From the NCBI GenBank assembly GCA_903862805.1, contig CAIOZP010000186.1:1-9541 (forward strand): a DNA stretch of 9,541 bases, written 5' to 3'. Source of the DNA: an uncultured Fibrobacterota bacterium. Lineage in GTDB: Bacteria; Fibrobacterota; Chitinivibrionia; Chitinivibrionales; CAIOZP01. Both the position numbers and the translations under genes were made by a program. How positions within the stretch are numbered: the first letter of the stretch is position 1; each line of letters opens with the position of its first letter. Under the pieces are notes generated by a model. That model was not told the DNA's origin, did no database searches, and saw only the letters and a program-made list of their open reading frames with translations. Below, in pieces: positions 1-6,426 of the stretch.

Positions 1-1035
1 ATGGGTAATCCCGATCAACCTACACCCCAACATATTGTTGATAAATTGATAGAAGCAGTTCAACGTCCAGATACGCATCGCTATTCAGTTTCCAAGGGTA
101 TTCCTCGTTTAAGAAAAGCAATCTGTGACTGGTACAAAACCCGTTATGATGTTGATCTGGACCCCGAAACCGAAGCGATTGTCACCATTGGTTCTAAAGA
201 AGGTTTAGCGCATTTGGCGTTGGCCACATTAGGACCAGGGGATGTTGTGCTGGTACCTAATCCTGCCTATCCGATACATCCTTATGGTGTGGTTATCGCC
301 GGTGCAGATTTACGGCATGTCCCCATGATTTCGGATGGTGATTTCTTTGAGGAATTGCAAAAAGCAATAGTTGACTCATGGCCTAAGCCAAAAATGCTAA
401 TTCTAAATTTTCCGGGCAATCCAACCACTGAGTGTGTGGAGCTGGATTTTTTTGAGAAAATTATCGCTGTAGCGAAAGAACATGATATTTGGGTGGTTCA
501 AGACATTGCCTATGCAGACATTGTCTTTGATGGCTACAAAGCCCCTTCTATTCTTCAGGTTGAAGGTGCTAAAGATATTGCCGTAGAGTTTTTCTCCATG
601 TCTAAAAGCTACAATATGCCCGGTTGGCGAGTAGGTTTTATGTGTGGTAACAAAGAATTGGTTTCTGCGCTGGCCAGAATTAAATCTTATCTGGATTATG
701 GGACGTTTGCTCCCATTCAGATTGCTGCAATTGCTGCACTTGAAGGTCCACAAGAGTGTGTAACAGAAATTGCCGAGATGTACAGAAAAAGACGTGATGT
801 CTTATGTGACGGTTTAAATGCGGCTGGTTGGCCTGTGACAAGGCCCAAAGCGACCATGTTTGTTTGGGCGAAAATTCCAGAGATCTATCAAGCCATGGGG
901 TCATTGGAATTTTCCAAGAAACTACTGTTAGAAGCAAAAGTAGCTGTTGCGCCTGGTATTGGTTTTGGCAAATATGGTGATGATCACGTAAGATTTGGAT
1001 TAATTGAGAATGAACATCGAACCACGGCCACGTAA
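1..1035 (+). CDS. alaC: AlaC-type alanine aminotransferase, truncated at both ends
   Basis: PLP-dependent class I/II aminotransferase that interconverts pyruvate and alanine with glutamate/2-oxoglutarate in the cytoplasm. It follows E. coli AlaC closely from memory of that sequence: the motifs [33 protein letters not shown] and [13 protein letters not shown] occur in order. Lys202 (window numbering) in SKSYN is the expected Schiff-base lysine, and Arg331 in HVRFGLIEN the expected substrate-carboxylate arginine. The methionine at base 1 aligns with an internal Met of the family (FSMGNPD), so about 40 N-terminal residues lie outside the window and base 1 is not the true start. Family homology ends at ENEHR (base 1020). 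The last four residues and the stop are read out of phase into the next gene, so roughly 40 C-terminal residues are lost. The base composition is AT-richer than the DNA to the right. Identity of the family is secure; assignment to alaC rather than a close paralogue is likely. Confidence 0.88.
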   Translation: MGNPDQPTPQHIVDKLIEAVQRPDTHRYSVSKGIPRLRKAICDWYKTRYDVDLDPETEAIVTIGSKEGLAHLALATLGPGDVVLVPNPAYPIHPYGVVIAGADLRHVPMISDGDFFEELQKAIVDSWPKPKMLILNFPGNPTTECVELDFFEKIIAVAKEHDIWVVQDIAYADIVFDGYKAPSILQVEGAKDIAVEFFSMSKSYNMPGWRVGFMCGNKELVSALARIKSYLDYGTFAPIQIAAIAALEGPQECVTEIAEMYRKRRDVLCDGLNAAGWPVTRPKATMFVWAKIPEIYQAMGSLEFSKKLLLEAKVAVAPGIGFGKYGDDHVRFGLIENEHRTTAT

Positions 1036-1687
1036 TCCGCTTCTTGCCGATGCAATGAAAAGGATCGGTATTGTAGAACGCTCCGGACGTGGCGTCGATA
1101 CAATCTACAGGGGATTGCTCCGGTATGGGCGCGCCGCCCCGGATTACAGTCGTACCGATTCAGGGAATGTAGTTCTGCGAATGCCTACCAACCCTGCCAA
1201 TATGGATTTCATCAAACTGGTAATTGAGGAGGAAGAACGTTGCGGCTCTTCCCTGCCGATTGACAGCCTTATCGCATTGTCAGCTGTTCGTGAGCTCAGG
1301 CGTTTGACGCTCGAAGAACTTGCAGAGCGGATTCAACGTGATACCACCAGCGCCAAGCGAACCCTCGAAGTATTGACCGAGGCGGGCCTTGTCGAGGCAC
1401 ATGGTACAACGCGCGGTCGCAGTTACACCTTGTCGGCTACGCTTTATCGTGAAGCCGTAGGCAAAGCTGCGTATATCAGACAGGCAGGGTTTTCAGCTAT
1501 TCAGCGTGAACAGATGATTCTCAGCTATGTCCGCCAGCATGGAAAAATCAGCCGGTCGGACGTGATGGAGCTTTGCCATATCTCAAAAGACCAAGCGTCC
1601 AAACTACTCGTGCGACTGAGCGCCGCAGGAAAAATCGTAATGCATGGAATACGTCGAGGAGCCTTTTACTCATTCCCAGAGGTTTAA
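1019..1687 (+). pseudogene. C-terminal part of AlbA_2/HATPase_c_4 ATP-binding winged-helix protein, 5' end missing
   Basis: The frame is open from a TTG at 1004, but recognisable homology starts at about base 1019 with [17 protein letters not shown], followed by VERSGRGVDTIY. This is the conserved C-terminal signature of COG2865-type proteins (AlbA_2 domain plus HATPase_c_4), often annotated as 'putative DNA-binding' or RecG-like ATP-binding proteins. The family is normally about 450-600 residues, so the AlbA_2 domain and most of the ATPase are absent. What remains is the end of the ATPase-like domain (to about VVLRM) and two winged-helix segments: one around LTLEELAERIQRDTTSAKRTL, and one at the C-terminus (KISRSDVMELCHISKDQASK). 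No ribosome-binding site precedes any candidate start, so the product is probably not made or not functional. Genes of this family commonly sit between hsdS and hsdR, which fits the HsdR that follows. The alternative, a gene intact in the real genome but cut by a misassembly, is equally likely. Confidence 0.75.
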
Positions 1688-1724
1688 TATGAGCCGTTAT
1701 GAGCCGTTATGAGCCGTTATGAGC
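1688..1724 (+). repeat. 10-bp tandem repeat (TATGAGCCGT)
   Basis: Three perfect head-to-tail copies of TATGAGCCGT at 1688-1697, 1698-1707 and 1708-1717, then a partial fourth copy (TATGAGC). The array begins immediately after the stop codon of the winged-helix ORF. An AGAGG stretch lies just upstream of the first ATG at 1689, but every ATG in the array leads to a stop within a dozen or so codons, so no long product is made in any frame. Confidence 0.9.
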
Positions 1725-1847
1725 GAACTGATCATGTAACAAGTTGATAAATAACAAACTTTGAATTAAGGTGTTCGTGAATGTGGCGCAATAAAAAAAC
1801 AGGTCTGATTCTATATTACATTTTGGGTCTAAAAAACGACCAATCTT

Positions 1848-1864
1848 CCGCGCGATGTAATAAA
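1848..1864 (+). repeat. CCGCGCG/TGTAATA element, copy A
   Basis: Reads CCGCGCGATGTAATAAA. A matching left arm, ATATTACATT, lies at 1813-1822, so the arms ATTACAT and ATGTAAT form an interrupted inverted repeat around a GGTC/GACC stem. Confidence 0.6.
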
Positions 1865-1902
1865 TGGCATTATGTTATCCAACAAAATCAACGACTTCCA
1901 TA

Positions 1903-1929
1903 TATTACATTGCCGCGCGGTGTAATACA
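1903..1929 (+). repeat. CCGCGCG/TGTAATA element, copy B (compact palindrome)
   Basis: The left arm TATTACA (1903-1909) is complementary to the right arm TGTAATA (1921-1927). Between them lies the self-complementary core CCGCGCGG (1913-1920). The right half, CCGCGCGGTGTAATACA, matches copy A at 15 of 17 positions. The dyad and its position 60 bp upstream of hsdR suggest an operator or a hairpin in the leader. Confidence 0.6.
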
Positions 1930-1939
1930 GAATCCGGAG

Positions 1940-1968
1940 TTTGTAATTTATAGCCGCGCGGTAATAAA
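1940..1968 (+). repeat. CCGCGCG/TGTAATA element, copy C
   Basis: Diverged copy. The core CCGCGCG (1954-1960) is followed by GTAATAAA (1961-1968), two bases shorter than copies A and B, and preceded by TTTGTAATTTATAG. It overlaps the only plausible -10 hexamer for hsdR. Confidence 0.5.
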
Positions 1969-1986
1969 CACTGGATTTGATAGATA

Positions 1987-4900
1987 ATGCCAAACACCTT
2001 CACCGAAAACCATCTGGTCGAGCAACCGGCAATCACCCTGTTTGGCGACCTTGACTGGCAGACCTTCTGCGCCACCGATGAGGTTCTCGGAACGGGAACA
2101 CCGCTTTCGCGCGATACCAAATCACAAGTGGTACTGACCGCGCGGCTATCGGCGGTTCTCTACCGGCTGAACCCAGGCATCCCCGAAGCCGCCATTCGGT
2201 CGGCGATTGATGAGATTGCGAAGAGCAGAGCAGTTCTTGCTCCGGTAGTGGCAAACCGCGAGGTTTATGACCTGCTCAAAAACGGTGTTCTGGTCAAAGT
2301 AACCGACCCTGCCAAGGGAACACTATCCGACGAGCGGATAAGGATCATCGACTGGCTGACCCCGGAGAACAACGACTTTCTACTGGTCAACCAGCTGACT
2401 ATTCAGGGGCCGCTTTATACCTGTCGCCCTGACCTCGTAGGTTTTGTGAATGGGCTGCCGCTGTTGGTAGTGGAGTTCAAGAAGCCAGGAGTTCCGTCAC
2501 GACAGGGCTTTGACGAAAACATCACCAGCTACAAGCATCCGCAAAACGGTGTTCCGCAACTCTTCTGGTACAATGCAATGTTGATTGTCTCCAATGGTCT
2601 CGATAGTCGGATCGGGTCTTTGACGGCAAACTGGGAACGATTTTTCGAGTGGAAGCGGATTGAAAGCGAGAACGAACCGCGCCGTGTATCGTTGGAGGTA
2701 CTGATTCGCGGAACCTGTGACAAAGCACGTATGCTCGACCTGATCGAAAATTACACGCTGTTTTCCGAGCTCAAGAGCGGCCTCGCAAAGATCGTGGGAC
2801 AGAATCACCAATATATCGGCGTGAACAACGCCATCACGAAGGCGATGGAAGCCCGTGCTCTGGGACATGGTCGCGGCGGGGTGTTCTGGCAGACACAAGG
2901 CTCCGGCAAGAGCTTTTCGATGGTGTTCTTCGCACAGAAGATATTGCGGAAGATTCCCGGCAACTGGACATTCGTCATTGTGACCGATCGTGTCGAGCTG
3001 GATGTCCAGATTGCAAAGATATTCAAGGGCTGCGGTGTTGTCAGCGAAGCCGAGAGTGTCAACTGCCATGCATCGAGCGGGGCGCATCTTCGGCAGCTCC
3101 TTGGCGAGAATCACAGGTACGTTTTCACCCTCATCCACAAGTTCCAGATAGCCGAACAGCTCTGCGACCGCAGTGATGTTATCGTGATAACCGACGAGGC
3201 GCATCGCAGTCAGTACGATACGCTGGCGATGAACATGCGTGCCGCACTTCCCAACGCACTGTTTGTAGCATTTACCGGCACGCCTCTCATTGCCGGAGAG
3301 GAACGGACCCGCGAGGTATTCGGCGACTACGTTTCGATCTACGACTTTCAGCAGTCCGTCGAGGATGGCGCCACGGTTCCACTGTTTTATGAGAACCGGA
3401 CACCGGAGCTTCATCTTGACAATCCGCAACTCGATGAACAGATGTACGAGATCATCGAACAGGCCGGTTTGTCCGACGACGGCGAAGAGAAGATTCAGAG
3501 CATCCTCTCAAAGCAGTACCATCTTATAGTCCGTGACGACCGCCTCGAAACCGTTGCCAAGGATATAGTGCGGCACTTTCTCTCGCGTGGTTTCTTCGGG
3601 AAGGCCATGGTGGTTTCTATAGATAAGGCAACGGCACTCCGGATGTACGACAAGGTATCTGCGGCGTTCGCCACCGAGTTGAAATTGGTTCAGGAAAAGT
3701 TGCGAGTCTCAAAATATGAAGATTCCGACAGTGACGAATACCGCGCATTGTTGCTACGGAAGGATTTGATCGAGTCAACGGATCGGGCAGTCATCGTATC
3801 GGCCGCTCAGAACGAAATCGAGGATATGAAAAAGATCGGACTTGATATAGAGCCGCATCGACTTCACATGGTGAACGAGTCTCTTGATGAAAAATTCAAG
3901 GAACCCTCAGATCCTCTCCGGCTTGTCTTTGTCTGCGCTATGTGGCTGACAGGCTTTGATGCCCCAAGCTGTTCGACGGTGTACCTCGACAAGCCGATGC
4001 GAAACCATACCCTCATGCAGACTATCGCTCGTGCCAATCGTGTTTATCCGGGCAAGCATAGCGGACTCATTGTTGACTATGCGAATGTCTTCAGCTCCCT
4101 TGAAAAAGCTCTGGCGATATACGGCGCTGGCAAGGGCGGGGCAAATCCTGTACGTGACAAGAAACAACTCGTAGCGGAACTGCGAGCTGCGCTGACCGAA
4201 GCTGTTGGCTTTTGCACGAGCCGCGGAGTGAATATCGTCGCGATTGAACAGGAGCATGTACAGAGCTTCGACCGTTTGCAAAAGATTGCAGACGCGGTGA
4301 ATGTGCTCATTGCTCCAGAGGAAGAGCGCAAAACCTTCCTGATGCACGCAAGGTTTGTGAAGTCGTTATTCCAGGCGGTGAAACCAGATCCATCTGTGTC
4401 GCAGTTCGCGTCCTCTATCGGTTGCATATCGACCATCGCCGACGAGATACGGTTCCAGACCGGTGGTAGTCCGGAGGATGTAACGGATGTTCTGCGGAAG
4501 ATCCACGCGCTCCTCGACGAGTCGATTTCTGCCGAGGGGTTCACGATTCGTGAAGGGGCCGATCACCTTGGTGCAATAGATCTGACCAAGATAGATTTCG
4601 AGAAACTTGCGTTGAAGTTTGAAAAGTCGAACCGTAAGAATGTCGAACTGGAGCAACTGAAAACAGCCATTATGGCCCGGCTCAACAGGATCATTCCGTT
4701 CAACCGCACAAGGGTAAGCTACCTCGAAAAATTCACAGATCTGATCAATGCGTACAATGCGGGCAGCCGGACAATAGAAGAACTATTCCATGAGCTGCTC
4801 GAACTCAGCGCGTCATTGGATAATGAGGAACAACGGCATGTCAGGGAGCACCTCTCCGAGGAAGAGCTAACCATATTTGATATACTGACCCGACCGGGCC

Positions 4901-5166
4901 CGGATCTGACAAATCAGGAACGTGACACCGTCAAGCTGGCTGCGAAAACCTTACTTGACAAGATAAGAATAGCTTTGGTCATCGGCTGGAAGGACAGGGT
5001 AAGCGCCCGTGCCGTTGTGAAGCAGACTATCGAAGATTCGTTGGATTCTGGTCTTCCAGAGAAGTATGACCGGAAGACTTTTGCTGAGAAGGTTACTGCC
5101 GTGTTCGGGCATGTCTATGATGCTTACGATGGCGATGGCAGGGGCTTGTTTGAGAAACAGGGTTAG
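1987..5166 (+). CDS. hsdR: Type I restriction enzyme R (endonuclease/translocase) subunit HsdR
   Basis: ATP-dependent DNA translocase and nuclease subunit of a type I restriction-modification complex; with HsdM and HsdS it cuts unmethylated DNA in the cytoplasm. At 1059 residues it has normal full length. The N-terminal PD-(D/E)xK nuclease is visible at Asp149 (RPDL), Glu163 and Lys165 (VVEFKKPG). The motor shows Walker A QTQGSGKS (Lys308), the DEAH box 403-406, motif III FTGTPL (429-434), TGFDAP (655-660) and QTIARANR (678-685). The last ~200 residues match the HindI-like C-terminal helical domain (DUF3387 type: LSEEELTIFDILTRPGPDLT, then VIGWKDRVSARAVVKQTIED). A TAG at 1981 just upstream in frame makes ATG 1987 the first possible start, and MPNTFTENHLVEQ is a typical family N-terminus, though the ribosome-binding site is weak (GGA at 1973). 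No catalytic residue is missing. No hsdM or hsdS is present in the window, so by itself this subunit would not restrict DNA. Confidence 0.97.
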   Translation: MPNTFTENHLVEQPAITLFGDLDWQTFCATDEVLGTGTPLSRDTKSQVVLTARLSAVLYRLNPGIPEAAIRSAIDEIAKSRAVLAPVVANREVYDLLKNGVLVKVTDPAKGTLSDERIRIIDWLTPENNDFLLVNQLTIQGPLYTCRPDLVGFVNGLPLLVVEFKKPGVPSRQGFDENITSYKHPQNGVPQLFWYNAMLIVSNGLDSRIGSLTANWERFFEWKRIESENEPRRVSLEVLIRGTCDKARMLDLIENYTLFSELKSGLAKIVGQNHQYIGVNNAITKAMEARALGHGRGGVFWQTQGSGKSFSMVFFAQKILRKIPGNWTFVIVTDRVELDVQIAKIFKGCGVVSEAESVNCHASSGAHLRQLLGENHRYVFTLIHKFQIAEQLCDRSDVIVITDEAHRSQYDTLAMNMRAALPNALFVAFTGTPLIAGEERTREVFGDYVSIYDFQQSVEDGATVPLFYENRTPELHLDNPQLDEQMYEIIEQAGLSDDGEEKIQSILSKQYHLIVRDDRLETVAKDIVRHFLSRGFFGKAMVVSIDKATALRMYDKVSAAFATELKLVQEKLRVSKYEDSDSDEYRALLLRKDLIESTDRAVIVSAAQNEIEDMKKIGLDIEPHRLHMVNESLDEKFKEPSDPLRLVFVCAMWLTGFDAPSCSTVYLDKPMRNHTLMQTIARANRVYPGKHSGLIVDYANVFSSLEKALAIYGAGKGGANPVRDKKQLVAELRAALTEAVGFCTSRGVNIVAIEQEHVQSFDRLQKIADAVNVLIAPEEERKTFLMHARFVKSLFQAVKPDPSVSQFASSIGCISTIADEIRFQTGGSPEDVTDVLRKIHALLDESISAEGFTIREGADHLGAIDLTKIDFEKLALKFEKSNRKNVELEQLKTAIMARLNRIIPFNRTRVSYLEKFTDLINAYNAGSRTIEELFHELLELSASLDNEEQRHVREHLSEEELTIFDILTRPGPDLTNQERDTVKLAAKTLLDKIRIALVIGWKDRVSARAVVKQTIEDSLDSGLPEKYDRKTFAEKVTAVFGHVYDAYDGDGRGLFEKQG

Positions 5167-5350
5167 CGATAAATACTATTCCTCCGAAGAGCAATCCTAA
5201 GGAAAATCCGGACAGAAAGTAGCTCGGTTCTCTGTCAGGATCTTTGACGCTGACGAGGTCGTTGAGAGATCAAGGTTTGTTGCTCATAGCATAACGGATG
5301 CACAGAAGATCATCCTCTGCTAAAAGACAGATAAAGCTTTTCGTGAAGGT
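5167..5350. other. Short gap between convergent hsdR and the serine-rich gene
   Basis: It holds no confident gene. GACAGA/TCTGTC arms (5211-5216 and 5231-5236) and CAGAAG/CCTCTG arms (5303-5308 and 5314-5319, one wobble pair) could form small hairpins between the convergent genes, but neither is followed by a T-run on either strand. A plus-strand frame stays open from 5201 to a TAA at 5321-5323 (about 40 sense codons, acidic/basic protein-like composition) with no start codon, possibly a relic. Confidence 0.4.
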
Positions 5351-5845
5351 TCAACTTGAGGCCGAGGTGCTTGCAGCTTGTCTGGCACCGCTACTCATCG
5401 CAGAAACCTCGTTGTACACGCTGGTTATCTGGGAACTGCTCATCCCAGAACTGCCCAGAGCGGTCAAAAGGGCGCTGTTGCTGTCCAAAACGGCAGGAGT
5501 CGAATCCAAGCCGCCGAAAATGGAACTGGCAGAATTATCCGCGCTACCGCTGACTGCGGACTGAATCAACTGTGCATAGGAATTTGACGATTGAAGCGAC
5601 TTCAGCATAGATACGCTGCTGCTGGACACCGATGTCAGGGCCGTAAGAAGGGAGTCGTTGCTACTGGAACTCGAATCGGTTTCTGAGAGCAGGGAACTGA
5701 AAGCCGACGACTGATCGTTGCTGAGTTGGGCAAGAATATCCGTAGCACTCGTTGTCGGGGAAGTGGAACTGCTGGTACTTTGGTTTGCCTGAGCCGCAGC
5801 GAACAGGCCGAGCAGAGAAGAACTGCCAGCGGGATTGACGCTCAT
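5351..5845 (-). CDS. Serine-rich low-complexity protein of unknown function, possibly flagellum-associated
   Basis: I do not recognise this 164-residue protein. About one third of the residues are serine (about 54), with Ala, Leu, Thr, Asn and Gln making up most of the rest. There is one Lys, one Arg, no Cys and no Trp. It has no signal peptide or membrane segment; the N-terminus reads MSVNPAGSSSLLGLFAAAQA. Short hydrophobic heptad-like stretches (ATDILAQLSND, SLLTALTSV, ITSVYNEVSAM) alternate with serine runs. This recalls disordered flagellar-export substrates, but composition alone is not proof. The start at 5845 is set by a strong GGAGG with a 5-base spacer. A longer frame to 5902 would start inside a leader hairpin with no ribosome-binding site. 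The gene converges with hsdR and diverges from the FN3 gene. Its leader carries a sigma-28-like promoter and CsrA-type hairpins, which is the only real lead to function. Confidence 0.72.
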   Translation of the reverse strand: MSVNPAGSSSLLGLFAAAQANQSTSSSTSPTTSATDILAQLSNDQSSAFSSLLSETDSSSSSNDSLLTALTSVSSSSVSMLKSLQSSNSYAQLIQSAVSGSADNSASSIFGGLDSTPAVLDSNSALLTALGSSGMSSSQITSVYNEVSAMSSGARQAASTSASS

Positions 5846-5850
5846 ACAAA

Positions 5851-5909
5851 CCTCCACGAAACATTGCACCGAGCACAAATCCGTTTGTACGTAAGCCGAC
5901 ATCCCTGTC
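5851..5909 (-). promoter_or_regulatory. CsrA/RsmA-type leader: two GGA-loop hairpins plus GGAGG
   Basis: On the minus strand the leader contains AGACAGGGATGT, which matches the known CsrA consensus RUACARGGAUGU at 11 of 12 positions. It is presented as a perfect GACA/TGTC stem with loop GGGA (5909-5898). A second perfect stem, ACAAA/TTTGT with loop CGGA, follows at 5888-5875. The Shine-Dalgarno GGAGG (5855-5851) supplies a third GGA. Loop-exposed GGA plus a GGA in the ribosome-binding site is the classic CsrA repression layout, as in the Bacillus hag leader. The sequence match is direct; binding is inferred. Confidence 0.55.
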
Positions 5910-5917
5910 TGTGGTAT

Positions 5918-5944
5918 CTTTCGGGCGCTGATTCAAAAGCTTTA
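5918..5944 (-). promoter_or_regulatory. Sigma-28 (FliA)-like promoter of the serine-rich gene
   Basis: The minus strand reads TAAAGCTT (5944-5937), 11 bases, then CCCGAAAG (5925-5918). The enterobacterial sigma-28 consensus is TAAA-N15-GCCGATAA. Here TAAA and the 15-base spacing are exact, and the -10 block matches at CCGA and one further A (5 of 8). The predicted transcript would start near 5911, placing the first GGA hairpin at its extreme 5' end and giving a leader of about 65 bases. Confidence 0.45.
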
Positions 5945-6095
5945 GCGGTTTTTGAACTTATTAACCCCAAAGCTTGAACGACTGAGGGAGCATCAACATT
6001 CCCCAAAAGTGGCACCACCAATCAATTGCTTATTAGACAATCATAAAATCTACTACGAAGTGACACCGTTTAAAAAAAGCTTGTCAAATATTTTG

Positions 6096-6124
6096 TTGAC
6101 ATTTCAGCCATTTTTCCTTAAAAT
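6096..6124 (+). promoter_or_regulatory. Near-consensus sigma-70 promoter
   Basis: TTGACA (6096-6101), a 17-base spacer, then TAAAAT (6119-6124). The -35 is perfect and the -10 has one mismatch. Predicted transcription starts near 6131, about 300 bases upstream of the FN3 gene, so the transcript is either a long leader or a separate small RNA. Confidence 0.65.
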
Positions 6125-6226
6125 GCACTTCTATGAATAACTATATATCCTTTATTTCGTGCTCTAACCGACAAACCAAGTACTATTTCGACAAAAAGCC
6201 CAGTGTTTTCGCAGGAAAACATTTCT

Positions 6227-6242
6227 TGTGATAAAAATCACG
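6227..6242. promoter_or_regulatory. CRP/FNR-family-like operator palindrome
   Basis: TGTGA (6227-6231), six A/T bases, then TCACG (6238-6242). The CRP consensus is TGTGA-N6-TCACA, so nine of ten half-site bases match with the correct spacing. A TATAAT follows directly at 6243-6248. The geometry relative to a start site is unresolved. Confidence 0.4.
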
Positions 6243-6334
6243 TATAATTTTATTATAAAATACTCAAAAAATAACATGCGCTGGAAAAAGTTTTCAGTAT
6301 ATTACTTGTGTAATTGGCAGTTATTATGAAATAA

Positions 6335-6351
6335 GTCAACAAGGTCAACAA
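6335..6351 (+). repeat. Direct repeat GTCAACAA x2
   Basis: GTCAACAA occurs at 6335-6342 and 6344-6351 with one base between, so the copies lie 9 bp apart. It sits just upstream of the -10-like TATAAT for the FN3 gene and could be a pair of protein-binding half-sites. Confidence 0.35.
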
Positions 6352-6379
6352 TAACCGTCTTGAAAACGCAAATTCTTTG

Positions 6380-6385
6380 TATAAT
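6380..6385 (+). promoter_or_regulatory. Candidate -10 hexamer for the FN3 gene
   Basis: A perfect TATAAT lies 41 bases upstream of the start codon. The nearest -35-like TTGAAA (6360-6365) is only 14 bases away, shorter than the usual 16-18, so promoter strength is uncertain. Confidence 0.35.
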
Positions 6386-6426
6386 GCAGCAATGTAGACG
6401 ACACAAACCTAATAGTTGGAGGATTT

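Larger units (their letters stand above)
1725..1986. other. Gene-free control region upstream of hsdR
   Basis: I see no convincing gene here. A 68-codon frame from 1781 to 1987 exists, but it has no ribosome-binding site and is made of the repeated elements listed separately. The region is AT-rich with GC-rich islands and holds three CCGCGCG-containing repeats. It also has a small GGTC/GACC stem (1826-1829 with 1838-1841), nested inside a longer ATTACAT/ATGTAAT inverted repeat (1815-1821 with 1855-1861). A possible weak promoter for hsdR is TTTGTA at about 1940 with TAATAA at 1962-1967 (spacer 16), overlapping the third repeat. hsdR transcription, if independent of upstream genes, should start here. 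Confidence 0.5.
5946..6426. other. AT-rich divergent intergenic region
   Basis: No convincing gene. A 62-codon plus-strand frame (5952-6140) lacks a ribosome-binding site and protein-like composition. A 32-codon frame at 6133-6231 begins two bases past the predicted start of a strong promoter and could only be translated leaderless. The region holds the promoter at 6096-6124, the CRP-type palindrome at 6227-6242, the GTCAACAA direct repeat at 6335-6351 and a -10-like TATAAT at 6380-6385. It is markedly more AT-rich than the genes on either side, as expected for control DNA. Confidence 0.6.

Noticed and set aside
1688..1750. Phase-variable short coding frame in the 10-bp tandem repeat
   Set aside because: In every copy-number state I traced, the frame stops within about a dozen codons, so slippage would not switch a real protein on or off.
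1848..1968. CRISPR-like array from the spaced CCGCGCG repeats
   Set aside because: Only three short, unequal repeats with 65- and 41-base spacing and no cas genes; operator or hairpin elements are a better explanation.
1781..1987. 68-codon plus-strand frame upstream of hsdR
   Set aside because: It is built from the CCGCGCG/TGTAATA repeats, lacks a ribosome-binding site and ends at the hsdR start.
2497..3429. 310-codon minus-strand open frame inside hsdR
   Set aside because: It lies wholly antisense to the conserved nuclease and motor domains of hsdR, has no ribosome-binding site and no recognisable motifs; it is a codon-usage shadow.
5846..5902. Longer N-terminus for the serine-rich protein starting at 5902
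   Set aside because: That ATG sits in the first GGA-loop hairpin with no Shine-Dalgarno at usable spacing; the added residues (Cys- and Val-rich) are unlike the rest of the protein, and 5845 has a GGAGG.
6010..6029. TGGCAC...TTGC resembling a sigma-54 promoter
   Set aside because: The two blocks are 10 bases apart, whereas sigma-54 promoters need 5 between TGGCAC and TTGC.
5952..6140. 62-codon plus-strand frame in the divergent region
   Set aside because: No ribosome-binding site; its 3' half covers the -35 and -10 boxes of the strong promoter and its composition is just AT-rich DNA.
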